This document shows positions 26,274-35,649 of a stretch of DNA of 64,000 nucleotides, piece after piece. The stretch's first letter is position 1. The number at the start of each line of letters is the position of its first letter. The notes below the pieces were generated by a model. The model searched no databases, was not told the origin of the DNA, and saw only the letters and a program-made list of their open reading frames with translations. Both the position numbers and the translations under genes were made by a program. Source of the stretch: Ruminiclostridium cellobioparum subsp. termitidis CT1112. GTDB lineage: Bacteria > Bacillota > Clostridia > Acetivibrionales > DSM-1351. The stretch is taken from the NCBI RefSeq assembly GCF_000350485.1, contig NZ_AORV01000028.1:62001-126000 (forward strand), in the 5' to 3' direction.

Positions 26274-26319
26274 ATTTTGTGTTATATTGTAGTATATTTA
26301 CTACAATATAACACAAAAT
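26274..26319. repeat. Perfect 21-bp-arm palindrome
   Basis: Arms 26274-26294 and 26299-26319 are perfectly complementary around a 4-nt centre (TATT). Very AT-rich. It lies after the virD4 stop and before the 264-aa gene. It could act as a terminator for virD4 (minus strand ends in ACACAAAAT, no clear U-tract) or as a protein-binding dyad. Confidence 0.7.
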
Positions 26320-26362
26320 ACCATATTAATACAAACATTGAAAAGTGACTTTTCCAATTGTT

Positions 26363-28015
26363 TCAGAAGTAATCTTCGTTCATTCTTATTGTTCTTTTCA
26401 CCGGTGCCGGTCCTGCTGATGTTTCCTGAAGCATCTCACATACTTTCTGCCAGTACTTCCAGCATTCGCTCCATAACTCAATTTTCTCAGCTTGTCTCTT
26501 TGTTATCCTTTCAGGCCGGATCTTACTCCTGTAATCACGGGCCTTTATATTGTGATTTTCACTACCAAGTCCCAGCATTTTATTAAAGTGCCATTTTGAT
26601 AAATCCGGAGAATACATTATTACTGGTTCTTCTCTTGATGTAACTAGACTGTATGGCCTTGTAATACGCTTTATTTCATCCGTCATCAATAACTCTCTAC
26701 CTATCAGATTAACACTAGCAGATGATGGTGACGATTGATTCTTACCGCTTTGTGATGATAATGAATAAGTTGATACTGTATACTTGCCCAGCTTTTCTGA
26801 TATTTCTTTAAGTGTATCCTGATTATCACTCTGAAGGTAATCCCAAACCTGGCAGTTTCCTTTTATGGTCTTTGCAACTTTTTCATCATACTTTTTCTCA
26901 AGTTGGGCAAAATCCTGAAGGAATAAATTAAACCTCATTCCCCTACCACCACCAACGGTTAGGAGGGTATCAAAATTCGGAATTGTAGCAAAGTTTCCAA
27001 ATTCATCAAGAAGAAAGTTAACTCTTTTTTTCAGTCTCCCTCCCCTGCCATCACTTTCATTGACAAGCAGTATGTAATGCTGCAATACCAGAACTGATGC
27101 AATACTGTAATATGTTGTACGCTCATCAGGTAATACAAAAAACAGAGCTGTCTTCTTTCGGCCCAGATCCTTCGGGTTATAGTCACTACTTTTTGTCATT
27201 GCGTTTATGTAACTGGAAGTAAATAATTTCAAAGTAGTAAGTGCTGCAGTATAGAAACTTCCTCTGGTTCTCTCAGGAGCTATTTCTGATATTGCAACCA
27301 GGGGTTTGGCAGGATGATTATCCGGAAGTTCCTTGACATATTCAACGATAGGCATTTTTTTGCCTACAGGCTTGCACATTTCTGCAATAAAATAATATAC
27401 ATTGGTCAAAGTCTGATACTTTCGGTTTTCCCCTTCTCGGTTATCATACACCACAGACATTATTGCACAGGCTATTGTAGATGCTTCACCATTATTCCAT
27501 ATCTTTTCACCTTTTGCCTCGCCTACCAGGATACTGACAAGATCCCATACACATTCGGTTGCTTCCGGTATGTTGTCATCATCAATTGCATCAATTACTG
27601 GCTGCAGGAGGTTATATCTGTCGCTCTTTAATGGATTCTTGAAGTCCAGAACCACAACATTATATCCAAGCCATCTCAAGAAAGCACAGGTATATTGAAA
27701 AAGTTCTCCTTTGGGATCCGATGCAACAATACTTTCACCGGCAAGTGCAAGATTACATATACTCTGTATTACCAAGGTTCTGCTCTTTCCTGATCGGGTA
27801 GCTCCTATACATAGCACATGGGTATCATCAGAAATATAGTATATGAGCTCTTTGCCACCCCACTTTTTTTTCATCCCTATTACTATTCCGCCTTTTTGTG
27901 CCGGCAATAGCGCTATTACTTCCGGAAGCTCCTTATAGTGCCGCATTACTGCAAGTGAACCGGTGTCCTTTGATTGGATTTTCTTTTCAGTATCTTCAAT
28001 CACCTCATATTCCAC
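26363..28015 (-). CDS. virD4: VirD4/TraG-like coupling protein, main (C-terminal) part of a frameshifted gene
   Basis: A 550-aa ORF carrying the whole ATPase core: Walker A GATRSGKSRT (about 71-80), Walker B VNFLLDEFGNF and the PDERTTYYSIASV segment typical of TraG/VirD4. It delivers the relaxase-DNA complex to the channel. No N-terminal membrane anchor is present. The frame stays open upstream of the GTG at 28015 for a further 80 codons, to 28255, where it meets the 3' end of the upstream anchor ORF in another frame. One base fewer in an A7 run (28251-28257) would fuse the two into a normal 779-aa VirD4. Confidence 0.88.
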   Translation of the reverse strand: MEYEVIEDTEKKIQSKDTGSLAVMRHYKELPEVIALLPAQKGGIVIGMKKKWGGKELIYYISDDTHVLCIGATRSGKSRTLVIQSICNLALAGESIVASDPKGELFQYTCAFLRWLGYNVVVLDFKNPLKSDRYNLLQPVIDAIDDDNIPEATECVWDLVSILVGEAKGEKIWNNGEASTIACAIMSVVYDNREGENRKYQTLTNVYYFIAEMCKPVGKKMPIVEYVKELPDNHPAKPLVAISEIAPERTRGSFYTAALTTLKLFTSSYINAMTKSSDYNPKDLGRKKTALFFVLPDERTTYYSIASVLVLQHYILLVNESDGRGGRLKKRVNFLLDEFGNFATIPNFDTLLTVGGGRGMRFNLFLQDFAQLEKKYDEKVAKTIKGNCQVWDYLQSDNQDTLKEISEKLGKYTVSTYSLSSQSGKNQSSPSSASVNLIGRELLMTDEIKRITRPYSLVTSREEPVIMYSPDLSKWHFNKMLGLGSENHNIKARDYRSKIRPERITKRQAEKIELWSECWKYWQKVCEMLQETSAGPAPVKRTIRMNEDYF

Positions 28016-28217
28016 GTCAGTAATATAATCATCTATTAAGTCAATCTCGCTTTCTATTCTTTGCTGCTCCTGCTTTTGCCATGTCTCGGGAAAGTATAGT
28101 TTTATTAATTTATCTCTGAATTGATCGATTCTATTTCTTATTTTTTTTGTAAGTATGATTTTAAATATATTTTTTAATATAGATTTCAGTATTTGAAATA
28201 TCCACTTAAAAACCTTT

Positions 28218-28703
28218 TTACCCTTTAAGTCTTCCTCGTCTACGACATTGTTTTTTTATTATTGCTTTCTCAGCTTTGCCGGCTTCAATCAAGGTTTCAA
28301 AAACCTGATTTTTGGGATTTATAACCGTTGTTGCAAACGCTTTTGATTTATCTTTTTCCTTCATCCATCTGGCTGATCCGTATTGATTCTGACCTGCTGC
28401 AACCGGAGTGTATATCTTTGGAGTTATACGCTGCAGCTTGCTTATATAATTCCTGCTATAACTAATAAGCAAAGCAGCTGATAGTAATAGGGCAAAGCCC
28501 AAAAAGCATAAAAAAAGCAGTCGATGTTTTTCGACTGTCAAAATACTGTTTATACAATATTTAATCGGATAATACTGCGGGACCCGGTCAGCTCTGCTCA
28601 GGAACCTATGAATTGCTGTTGATGCAAATATGCTAAAAGCGGATAATAGCAAAAATACTGCTATAACCGTTGCATACTGCATTTTTATATGCCGGTTATG
28701 CAT
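28218..28703 (-). CDS. VirD4 N-terminal membrane anchor (5' part of frameshifted virD4)
   Basis: A 161-aa ORF (ATG 28703) with two membrane helices (about 9-30 and 64-84) followed by QYGSARWMKEKD. The GSARW motif is the hallmark of the region just after the membrane anchor in VirD4/TraG proteins. The ORF stops soon after crossing an A7 tract at 28251-28257; shifting frame there joins the ATPase ORF downstream. Confidence 0.8.
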   Translation of the reverse strand: MHNRHIKMQYATVIAVFLLLSAFSIFASTAIHRFLSRADRVPQYYPIKYCINSILTVEKHRLLFLCFLGFALLLSAALLISYSRNYISKLQRITPKIYTPVAAGQNQYGSARWMKEKDKSKAFATTVINPKNQVFETLIEAGKAEKAIIKKQCRRRGRLKG

Positions 28704-28729
28704 TAATAATATGCGCCTCCTCAAAATAT

Positions 28730-29956
28730 TTATTTTTCAATATCCCATCCCGTTGACTCCAGCTCTTTGGCCTTTTCCTTCCTGGCCTGTTTTGAAAGCT
28801 CACCTCCTATAACTTTTTTTCTTGAAATATAGTCTTTCCTGCTTTGTTTTGTGAGTCTTGCCAGGGATGCAAAAATATCTGTTATTAATCTTTCTGTTTG
28901 CTGCATTCTTATCTGCCTATTAAATTCTTCACTTTTTATTTCCCAATCCTTTTCATTAAACTTTTTGACAAGCTGTAGCAGCTTGTTTGCAATGGTTTTC
29001 TCCGCCTCCTTTTCATATTGATCATATAGTGAATCCAAATGTATTTCATCAGAGTTATACATTTTGGCTATATCAATCCTTGATTGTACAAGTTCCTGTA
29101 TTACTTCCTGTAAACCATCATTCATATCAACCAGCTCACGTACTAAATGTATTAACTTCTCCTTGATATCAGGTCTTAGGTATTCAAACTTTAACGATCC
29201 CTTTGGAATTTCCTTACGGATTTCAAATAGCTTTTCTGCAAGATATTCACACATATGTTCATCAGGATTCTCGTTTATTTCGTAACCTTCTTTTATTAAT
29301 TTGGAATACTCATCACTTGTTAATCCGGACAAATATGCTTCAAACTCGTTAGTCATTTCAGAAGTAACATCCTTCATCCGGATCTCTGCCTGCTTTTTAT
29401 TTTCATAGTATTCTCTTAATTCGTCTTCAAAAATGTTTTTAATAAGCTTTGTACGAATTCCGGCCGGTATTTTCGGATGAACAAAATTCTTCTGAATTTC
29501 CTGGCTTTCATCCCAAAAAGCTATATGTACATGAGGATGATTAGGAGTATCGTGAGCTGCTGCTACCCACCTCATATTGGATAAACTGATATTGTTATCT
29601 TTAGCAATAATCTCAATGTTTTGCTTAACAAGTTCCTGCCAGGCTTCCTTTGTTATTGGATCTCCAAGTTTAATCGCTGCATTGTCCGGCAAAAATGAAA
29701 TAACTGATCTGAAGATATTTTTCTTCTCATTTGATTTCTGCCTGACAAGCTCAATTACGTCCTTGATTTTATGATTTATTTCAAGTGAATTCTTATCATA
29801 TATATTGCCGAAAAGGCCATGCCTTTCACCTTCATTTTTCATAACTCCAGGACGAGTACCTATGTATCTGATATGCCCAGCATTTTTATTTGGAGTACTC
29901 TTTAAGTTAACCGGCTTAAACCGCTGTTTGTACATTACCGCTGATATATGGATCAC
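28730..29956 (-). CDS. MobL/MobP2-type relaxase
   Basis: A 408-aa relaxase. The N-terminal part has HIRYIGTRPGV (about 28-38), and the metal-binding histidine motif is HDTPNHPHVHIAFWD (about 135-149), as in MobL (MOBP-type) relaxases of Firmicutes elements. Residues 200-408 are strongly helical and charged. It nicks oriT and leads DNA through the channel. The exact start is uncertain: GTG 29956 has only a close AAGGA, and an ATG seven codons in has no good ribosome binding site. Located just upstream of virD4. Confidence 0.85.
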   Translation of the reverse strand: MIHISAVMYKQRFKPVNLKSTPNKNAGHIRYIGTRPGVMKNEGERHGLFGNIYDKNSLEINHKIKDVIELVRQKSNEKKNIFRSVISFLPDNAAIKLGDPITKEAWQELVKQNIEIIAKDNNISLSNMRWVAAAHDTPNHPHVHIAFWDESQEIQKNFVHPKIPAGIRTKLIKNIFEDELREYYENKKQAEIRMKDVTSEMTNEFEAYLSGLTSDEYSKLIKEGYEINENPDEHMCEYLAEKLFEIRKEIPKGSLKFEYLRPDIKEKLIHLVRELVDMNDGLQEVIQELVQSRIDIAKMYNSDEIHLDSLYDQYEKEAEKTIANKLLQLVKKFNEKDWEIKSEEFNRQIRMQQTERLITDIFASLARLTKQSRKDYISRKKVIGGELSKQARKEKAKELESTGWDIEK

Positions 29957-29984
29957 CGTCCTTAATTGAATTTGGGGTATAAAA

Positions 29985-30014
29985 AAACCTGTAAATCATT
30001 TGAGTTACAGGTTT
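29985..30014 (-). terminator. Terminator in the relaxase leader
   Basis: 10-bp stem AAACCTGTAA/TTACAGGTTT with 10-nt loop, followed on the minus strand by T7 and ATACCCC. It ends the upstream 268-aa gene and is one of three hairpins in the element followed by the same TACCCCAAAT-type sequence. Confidence 0.85.
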
Positions 30015-30112
30015 TAATTATATGGATAATGTGAAATTTGCTATCCCTTCACTGTAATATTCAGAGTATATATTTCTACACATTTTTAAACGTAATTTTG
30101 TAATATCAAAAT

Positions 30113-30919
30113 TTAAAAACTAATGCCTTTTTCTATCATCATTCTACCAATTTCAAAAATAGCTGCAAATTCAATATTATAGACTGGTGATATTATTTGT
30201 TCATCTTCGATTCTTATATAATTCATGCCATCACACTTAACATACTTGTAAACCGTAGTTATGTCGTAAATACCATTAGGCTTGACAATTCCATCACCTT
30301 GAATTATCCCAGTTGTTAAAGAATGATTACCCCCGCCAACAAAAGATACTCCAATCGGTAGATATAAATAAACTCTATGATTATTGTCCTGTTTCCATTT
30401 ACCATTTACTCGCCCTTCACCAATACTTGCTATATTATTTGCAAGTCTTCCTCTATGCCAAGGCCATGGTAATATTATGTCCTTATTAAGGTATACAATT
30501 TTATCTATATCCTTTTTTTCTATAATATCTAAGAACTTTTTACCATCATTAGTTAACTCTACGGTATAGTCAAAAAAAATTGTATCAAGATCAATATCCG
30601 GTAATTCTGAATCTGTTCGTTGTTCCAACGCGTTTGTAAAATATTCTGATTGAAATTTCCTTCCTAAAAGCCTTATAACATCAGTGATTGGATGGTCCTT
30701 TGAATATGTACATAGAGTAGGATATTCCCTTTTCCAAATTTCAGTTTTATATATAACTTCGCATGCAAAATCAATTATGTTATTAAACTTTGCAACATTA
30801 TCTAATGGCTTATCAATTATGTTCTCTTTAATATCAATATTATCAATTACTTTCTTGTCATCAATATTTTCTTTAAATAGAAAAGCCTTAATAATATTTT
30901 TAATCATTTTATTCCTCAT
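30113..30919 (-). CDS. Uncharacterised GNHS-motif protein (recalls DUF6710)
   Basis: A 268-aa soluble protein. Recognisable segments are HPITDVIRLLGRK, ILPWPWHRGRL, GGGNHSLTTGIIQGDGIV and FAAIFEIGRMM. These recall an uncharacterised family found on Firmicutes mobile elements (DUF6710, from memory). A shorter paralogue lies at 34606-35268. No catalytic motif is known; the conserved Asn-His-Ser could be functional. It is AT-rich cargo downstream of the restriction-endonuclease-like gene. Confidence 0.6.
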   Translation of the reverse strand: MRNKMIKNIIKAFLFKENIDDKKVIDNIDIKENIIDKPLDNVAKFNNIIDFACEVIYKTEIWKREYPTLCTYSKDHPITDVIRLLGRKFQSEYFTNALEQRTDSELPDIDLDTIFFDYTVELTNDGKKFLDIIEKKDIDKIVYLNKDIILPWPWHRGRLANNIASIGEGRVNGKWKQDNNHRVYLYLPIGVSFVGGGNHSLTTGIIQGDGIVKPNGIYDITTVYKYVKCDGMNYIRIEDEQIISPVYNIEFAAIFEIGRMMIEKGISF

Positions 30920-31119
30920 TTACTTAAACTATTCAAACACAAATTGCACTATAATACTTTGGCATATCAATGCTTAATGCCTTTTTCAATTAGATTTTTA
31001 ACTTGTACTTTAAATATATAGCTTATATTTACAATCTCAAAAATCATACGGCTCATATTTTACTTTTCGTGGGAAATCTATACCCTCTCGGCAGCCTTTA
31101 GCTCATTGGAGTCAGTTTA

Positions 31120-31399
31120 CTAAGTAATCTCTCGATATTCCTTCAATAGCTTATTTAAGGCTAACCCGATTGAAAGTCTGTGTCTTTCTATTTTCTTCAC
31201 ATGCTCATCTCCAACATCAATATGAAAGTAGGTTTTATCTGCATCTTCTATTTTCATTATGCACTGTGTTTGCAAAGCAAAGGATGTCATGTAAAAGACG
31301 TTCATTCTCAGTATGCCAAGCCTGCTTAAAATCCCAATAGTCACCTTCATGACTACTGTTGATTAAATATTTCATTTTTTTAATAAAAGCATAGTCCAT
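31120..31399 (-). pseudogene. Broken AlbA_2 (Schlafen-like) ATP-binding protein remnant
   Basis: A 54-aa ORF from ATG 31399 (GGTGGAGA upstream) has GDYWDFKQAWHTENERLLH and DILCFANTVHN, the start of an AlbA_2-type DNA-binding domain. It stops at 31235. An overlapping frame downstream (to 31120) keeps a related-looking tail with DADKTYFHIDVGDEHV. The two frames suggest a frameshift and a large C-terminal deletion of a gene that is normally 350-500 aa. Probably a decayed defence or regulatory gene. Confidence 0.5.
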
Positions 31400-31415
31400 A
31401 AAGGTCTCCACCTAA

Positions 31416-32288
31416 TTATTTCATTTCAAAAATAGACTTATTAAAATCGCCTTCCTCTGCCAAAGCTCGAACCTTACCCCATAGGAACCCTGTGAAGTCC
31501 TTATTTTGAGAAAGCAAAATTGCTAGTTCTTGTACTGTCATAAGAACAATATTTACTGTCCTACCTACTGCAAATGTCTTTAACGCCTCCTCAGAATATC
31601 CGGAATAGCTTATGTACAACCCCCTTGTAAAACCTGATTTCGATGATACCTTCTCATTGAAAACCACAAGGTTTGCCTTGTCTATAGGTTTGCTTGTCCA
31701 TTTAGCTTCAAGTAAATAAACCTCGTTATGTAAGATGAAACTGCCATCTATCTGCTCACCAACAAGCTTAAAACTACCCCGTGGCTGAAGTCCGTTGATT
31801 TCAAAAAACTCTTTGAGATATTTTTCAAAGGCAAATCCACGTGACTGTGGACAGTCATCATAGTCTGACAAGGATTGCAATTCTTTTATATATTTGTCAT
31901 AGTCAATAAGGGATGTTATAGGTTTTGTTGTGTTGGTTGGTGTTGCTGACATCTGCTTGAAGGCTAAGGATTTGCCAATAAGTCTATTTCCTATATCTGC
32001 ACATTGCTTAAATGTCTCTCTGTCCCCGTCAACAATCATGCCTTTTCCTTGCATATATCTCATAAGTTCTAAAAGCAACTTACCTACAGAAACATTATCA
32101 TATTCAGCTATTATTGCTCTTAGTATCTTAGCCTTTGAAAGACCAGGATATTTCACATATATGTCAATAGACATTATCTCATAGATAAATTCCTGAAATG
32201 TGCGGTTTGAGAAATCCAAAACATAGCCAGAACCCATTCCTAACAGCTTTTCAAAGCAATCTCTTTCTATAAAAGTTAGTTTTGCCAT
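31416..32288 (-). CDS. Restriction endonuclease-like protein (Mrr/PD-(D/E)XK type)
   Basis: A 290-aa protein. The N-terminal half is a helical domain (MAKLTFIERDCFEKLLGMGS...). The C-terminal half begins RGFAFEKYLKEFFEI and has QIDGSFILHNEVYLLEAKW, the D...ExK pattern of the Mrr-like nuclease fold. ATG 32288 has GAGGT 4 nt upstream. No methylase partner is adjacent, so it may act alone on modified or foreign DNA (inference). Confidence 0.7.
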   Translation of the reverse strand: MAKLTFIERDCFEKLLGMGSGYVLDFSNRTFQEFIYEIMSIDIYVKYPGLSKAKILRAIIAEYDNVSVGKLLLELMRYMQGKGMIVDGDRETFKQCADIGNRLIGKSLAFKQMSATPTNTTKPITSLIDYDKYIKELQSLSDYDDCPQSRGFAFEKYLKEFFEINGLQPRGSFKLVGEQIDGSFILHNEVYLLEAKWTSKPIDKANLVVFNEKVSSKSGFTRGLYISYSGYSEEALKTFAVGRTVNIVLMTVQELAILLSQNKDFTGFLWGKVRALAEEGDFNKSIFEMK

Positions 32289-32597
32289 ATTAACCTCATC
32301 ACATCCTTTGCATAAAATTTGTATGTATCTAAAGCACAAATCTGCTTAAATCCAACTTGCCCATTTAATAATTTGGTTTATTCTACATTTTTCACCATCA
32401 AATTTTACCAAATAAAGGAGCTAGGCTCAAGGCAAACACATATTTAAAGTAAATACTACATTGTAAATACTCCCCATACTTTATTCGTAACATATAGAAT
32501 TTAAATACATTGACTTTGAAAAAATCCAGGTGATATCGTGTTATTGGCCAAATGAGTATAAGTATAATTAGAAATCTTTGAACTACGCAATACACAC

Positions 32598-33968
32598 TTA
32601 TCGAATTGACTTATTTAATTTCCAGAGAAAATACCCATTGTTTTCTTTTACTTTTGATAAATATTTTGCATAATCGCTAGCTCCTTTCGCTGTAACTCCT
32701 GCAGCACCAATCAATGTTAAGCCACCGGTACAAAAACTAGTAATTAAGCTTCCCGTAAGCATAACAATATCTACCCCAAGGGTACGAAGAATTTTACGAT
32801 ATTCTTTGTTCACTTCCAATACTTGGACTTCGTTAAGTTCAAATGAAATATTTTCCAGTTCTGTCTTTAATTCATTAGCGTCTGTTATTGTCCTTAGGTT
32901 AAGTAGTTTTGAATTTAACTCTGTTCTAAAATTATGAAATGCCTCTCCATCATTATATCGAATACTAATAATATCATCCAAGGACATTTTGTAAAAGACT
33001 GGCAAGTCTAGCTTCATTGTCAAATTTATTAAATCCGTATTAATATCTTTTTTTACAATAGTAAAATTCAATAAGTCAGCAGTGAACTGTGATTTTGCTA
33101 AATACATACATTCAATTTGTTTCGAAAGAACTAGTTCATTAAAAACTTCAGAATAAGTTCTTATTGCAGCTCGATTTATAGATTGTGATACCCAAGCCCG
33201 AAATTCCATTTCGTTAATTGTATCAGGAATATGTTGGAGTAAAGAGATGCTCCCTTTCTTTTCGTCAAAGTTTTCAACTTTTGAAGCCATATACTGATAT
33301 ATCATACCATTATGTCCAGGGGCACCATCAAAACTAACATGTATCGTTGTTCCTGATTCTAGTGGTTTGTCTTCTCTATAACACATGTGCCCGTCTACAC
33401 GTTCTACATTATTTACTTTTGCTTTTTCATAAAAATATTTAAAAACCTCTGGTGGTAAATCATCTGAATAATTATTTTCAGAATAGAATATTGGTAAATT
33501 TTTAGGTGGCTCATGGATTAAGGAGACAGGGAAATACTTCACAAATTGATTTGCTACCAATGAAGCCGTACCTTTCATATATTTTATATCATTAGCCAAG
33601 TTCTTTCTATTAATGTCTAAAGATGTATTTATTCCCATAACTCGGCTTATTGGAACGTGTAATTGTACTTTTTCATTAGTATATTCAAAAACTGGATCTG
33701 GTATAATTACTCTATCCAAATACAATGCAAGTTGTTTTAACATGTTTTCATCTGGCAAATATCCAAAAGACTCTATTGAAATATTAATAAGATTTTTTCC
33801 CTGCTGGATTTCAGAAACAATTAATGGTAAATTTTTTCTAGTATATTCTCTATACTTTCTTAGTTCTAATTGAAGTTCTTTCTCTGTTATAGTTGAGTAA
33901 TATGTTTCAATATATGAATCATTAAATAAAAAACTTTCTGTTAAAAAATCAAACAAGATATTTGACAT
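32598..33968 (-). CDS. Uncharacterised 456-aa protein
   Basis: A soluble protein starting MSNILFDFLTESF (ATG 33968, AAAGGAG 6 nt upstream). Mixed alpha/beta middle part with no recognised motif. A Gly/Ala-rich hydrophobic stretch near the C-terminus (LTGSLITSFCTGGLTLIGAAG) could insert in a membrane or form a helical hairpin. AT-rich cargo. The upstream DUF2500 gene and this gene are separated by about 95 nt. Confidence 0.55.
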   Translation of the reverse strand: MSNILFDFLTESFLFNDSYIETYYSTITEKELQLELRKYREYTRKNLPLIVSEIQQGKNLINISIESFGYLPDENMLKQLALYLDRVIIPDPVFEYTNEKVQLHVPISRVMGINTSLDINRKNLANDIKYMKGTASLVANQFVKYFPVSLIHEPPKNLPIFYSENNYSDDLPPEVFKYFYEKAKVNNVERVDGHMCYREDKPLESGTTIHVSFDGAPGHNGMIYQYMASKVENFDEKKGSISLLQHIPDTINEMEFRAWVSQSINRAAIRTYSEVFNELVLSKQIECMYLAKSQFTADLLNFTIVKKDINTDLINLTMKLDLPVFYKMSLDDIISIRYNDGEAFHNFRTELNSKLLNLRTITDANELKTELENISFELNEVQVLEVNKEYRKILRTLGVDIVMLTGSLITSFCTGGLTLIGAAGVTAKGASDYAKYLSKVKENNGYFLWKLNKSIR

Positions 33969-34062
33969 ATATAACTCCTTTTGATAAAGTAACGTCAAAA
34001 AACTTTCCATATTAGCCATAATACAAGCAACACTTCTGACCGCTTTTTATATTTTATACCGA

Positions 34063-34464
34063 TTAAATTCTGTTACGCTCAAATCCCAAATAACGAGTAC
34101 CTTGAAATGTCAGCCTTCCAATATCTTTTTCCACAAGCATTCCGTACTCAGTATCACGAACCTCGAATTCCAGCCGGTCTCCACTACTTACTTCAAATGT
34201 AGCATAATATGTAGTCGATGATGACATATGGTGCATATCCCCTGATGCAGTATTGTGATGATAGTGATGCACATCTGCCCGTTTTGTTACCACAGTTGCG
34301 TCAACCGTAAGAACAGGAGATTCATTATTTCTTTTCCACTGTTTTGTGCCCTGTATCGAACGAACAATAATTGTACCAAATACAAATATAAATCCTATAA
34401 TTACGATTACTGGTACGATACTGAACATAATGCCACCGAACCCACCAAAAGGTGAAAACTCCAT
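34063..34464 (-). CDS. DUF2500-type membrane protein
   Basis: A 133-aa protein: N-terminal membrane helix (about 12-36), then SPVLTVDATVVTKRADV, a His-rich stretch (HHYHHN...HHM) and TYYATFEVSSGDRLEFEV, with GRLTFQGTRYLGFER at the end. This matches the DUF2500 family found widely in Firmicutes; function unknown. ATG 34464 follows GGAGGAGG. Confidence 0.8.
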   Translation of the reverse strand: MEFSPFGGFGGIMFSIVPVIVIIGFIFVFGTIIVRSIQGTKQWKRNNESPVLTVDATVVTKRADVHHYHHNTASGDMHHMSSSTTYYATFEVSSGDRLEFEVRDTEYGMLVEKDIGRLTFQGTRYLGFERNRI

Positions 34465-34605
34465 AATCCTCCTCCACTTATATAACATAAGCAAATAATT
34501 GTCATCTGCCTATATGCCATTAACCAAACTTATTCCAATTATACTCCCAACCATTATACTTCTCAACCGCAATTTACATATTTATCTATTTTGAGTGTGG
34601 TTTTG

Positions 34606-35268
34606 TTAAATTTCGATATTATATTTCATCTTAGCAACTTCAAATAACAATCCAATCCTAAAATCAAATAGCTCTTCAATAACAGTATTTGTGTGAATAT
34701 TATACCAGGATGCTCCATCTGTAGATATATTAGAGAACAATGGAGTTACATCACAAAAATCAGCTTTGATTTTACCCTTTTTAAAATGCATACCTGCCGA
34801 TATTGAATGATTGCCATTATGTACATAACAAATATTTATAGGATAATAGTATAAAGCCCCATGGTTTCCTTCGATATATTCAAAATCTATTTCTGAAAGC
34901 ATATTTACTGTACTTATTACGCTTATATCTCTCCATGGTAATGCAAATATGCAGTCATTTGACAAATCCACTTCTTTATATTCCTTTGGTGTTACAATAC
35001 AAATGGATTCTCCATTTTCATTACGAAAAAACATTGGGAAAGGAGCATTGATTTTTCTAACTTTATATCCTTCATAAAATATTGCTGCTTGAAATTCTGC
35101 ATGAAGATCCCGTTTTATTACTTCCTGTACATAATCAAGAAGAAGTAGTTTTTTGTCACTATCATCTTGACTGCGTATAAGTCTTCTAATATAAACCAAT
35201 GAATTATCAAAACTTCTCCTGGCTTCAATTGAAGTGATGATTTGCTTTGTCTTCTTAAATAGTTCCAT
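34606..35268 (-). CDS. Second GNHS-motif protein (paralogue of the 268-aa protein)
   Basis: A 220-aa protein with ALPWRDISVI, YYYPINICYVHNGNHS, ISAGMHFKKGKI and a C-terminal LLFEVAKM, aligning in order with the 268-aa protein at 30113. The pair probably belongs to the same uncharacterised family (DUF6710 recalled). It starts 3 nt after the stop of the 125-aa gene, so it is in the RHH operon. Confidence 0.55.
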   Translation of the reverse strand: MELFKKTKQIITSIEARRSFDNSLVYIRRLIRSQDDSDKKLLLLDYVQEVIKRDLHAEFQAAIFYEGYKVRKINAPFPMFFRNENGESICIVTPKEYKEVDLSNDCIFALPWRDISVISTVNMLSEIDFEYIEGNHGALYYYPINICYVHNGNHSISAGMHFKKGKIKADFCDVTPLFSNISTDGASWYNIHTNTVIEELFDFRIGLLFEVAKMKYNIEI

Positions 35269-35271
35269 AAA

Positions 35272-35649
35272 TTACTCACTTTCCAGTTCTAAGTATTCTA
35301 CCAAGAGAAAGAGCAGGTTATCGATTATTCTCTTTTGTAAAAAATAGTCATAATACAAAAGAGAGTATATCTCATTGCATGCTCTTTGATATAATCCTTC
35401 TATTAAAGCTTGCCTTAACGGAAGCAAATAAATCAAATATGAAAAATGTCCCATTTCCATTCTAGCACAATATTTTTTATCAGGCTTACATTTTTTGTAT
35501 TCAAAGTAAAATTTTATTATTGCTTCTTTTGCTTTCAGATTTTGTTCCTCAGTACATTTATTAAACCAGTTAGAGTTCTCCTTTATTATGTTACTTAATA
35601 GCTTGTACTTTTTTGAGTAATAACCAATTGTCTTATCAATTGAATTCAT
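35272..35649 (-). CDS. Uncharacterised helical 125-aa protein
   Basis: Helix-rich and charged, starting MNSIDKTIGYYSKKYKL. No motif recognised. It overlaps the RHH gene by 4 bp and precedes the GNHS paralogue by 3 nt, so it is translated with them. Cargo or relaxosome partner; cannot be decided. Confidence 0.5.
   Translation of the reverse strand: MNSIDKTIGYYSKKYKLLSNIIKENSNWFNKCTEEQNLKAKEAIIKFYFEYKKCKPDKKYCARMEMGHFSYLIYLLPLRQALIEGLYQRACNEIYSLLYYDYFLQKRIIDNLLFLLVEYLELESE

Noticed and set aside
28016-28255. Separate gene between the two virD4 parts
   Set aside because: The frame is continuous with virD4 and has no start; it is the missing middle of the same gene.
32398-32595. 65-aa ORF on the minus strand
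   Set aside because: Cys/Phe/Tyr/Ile-rich with no ribosome binding site and no coding-like composition; lies in an AT-rich gap.
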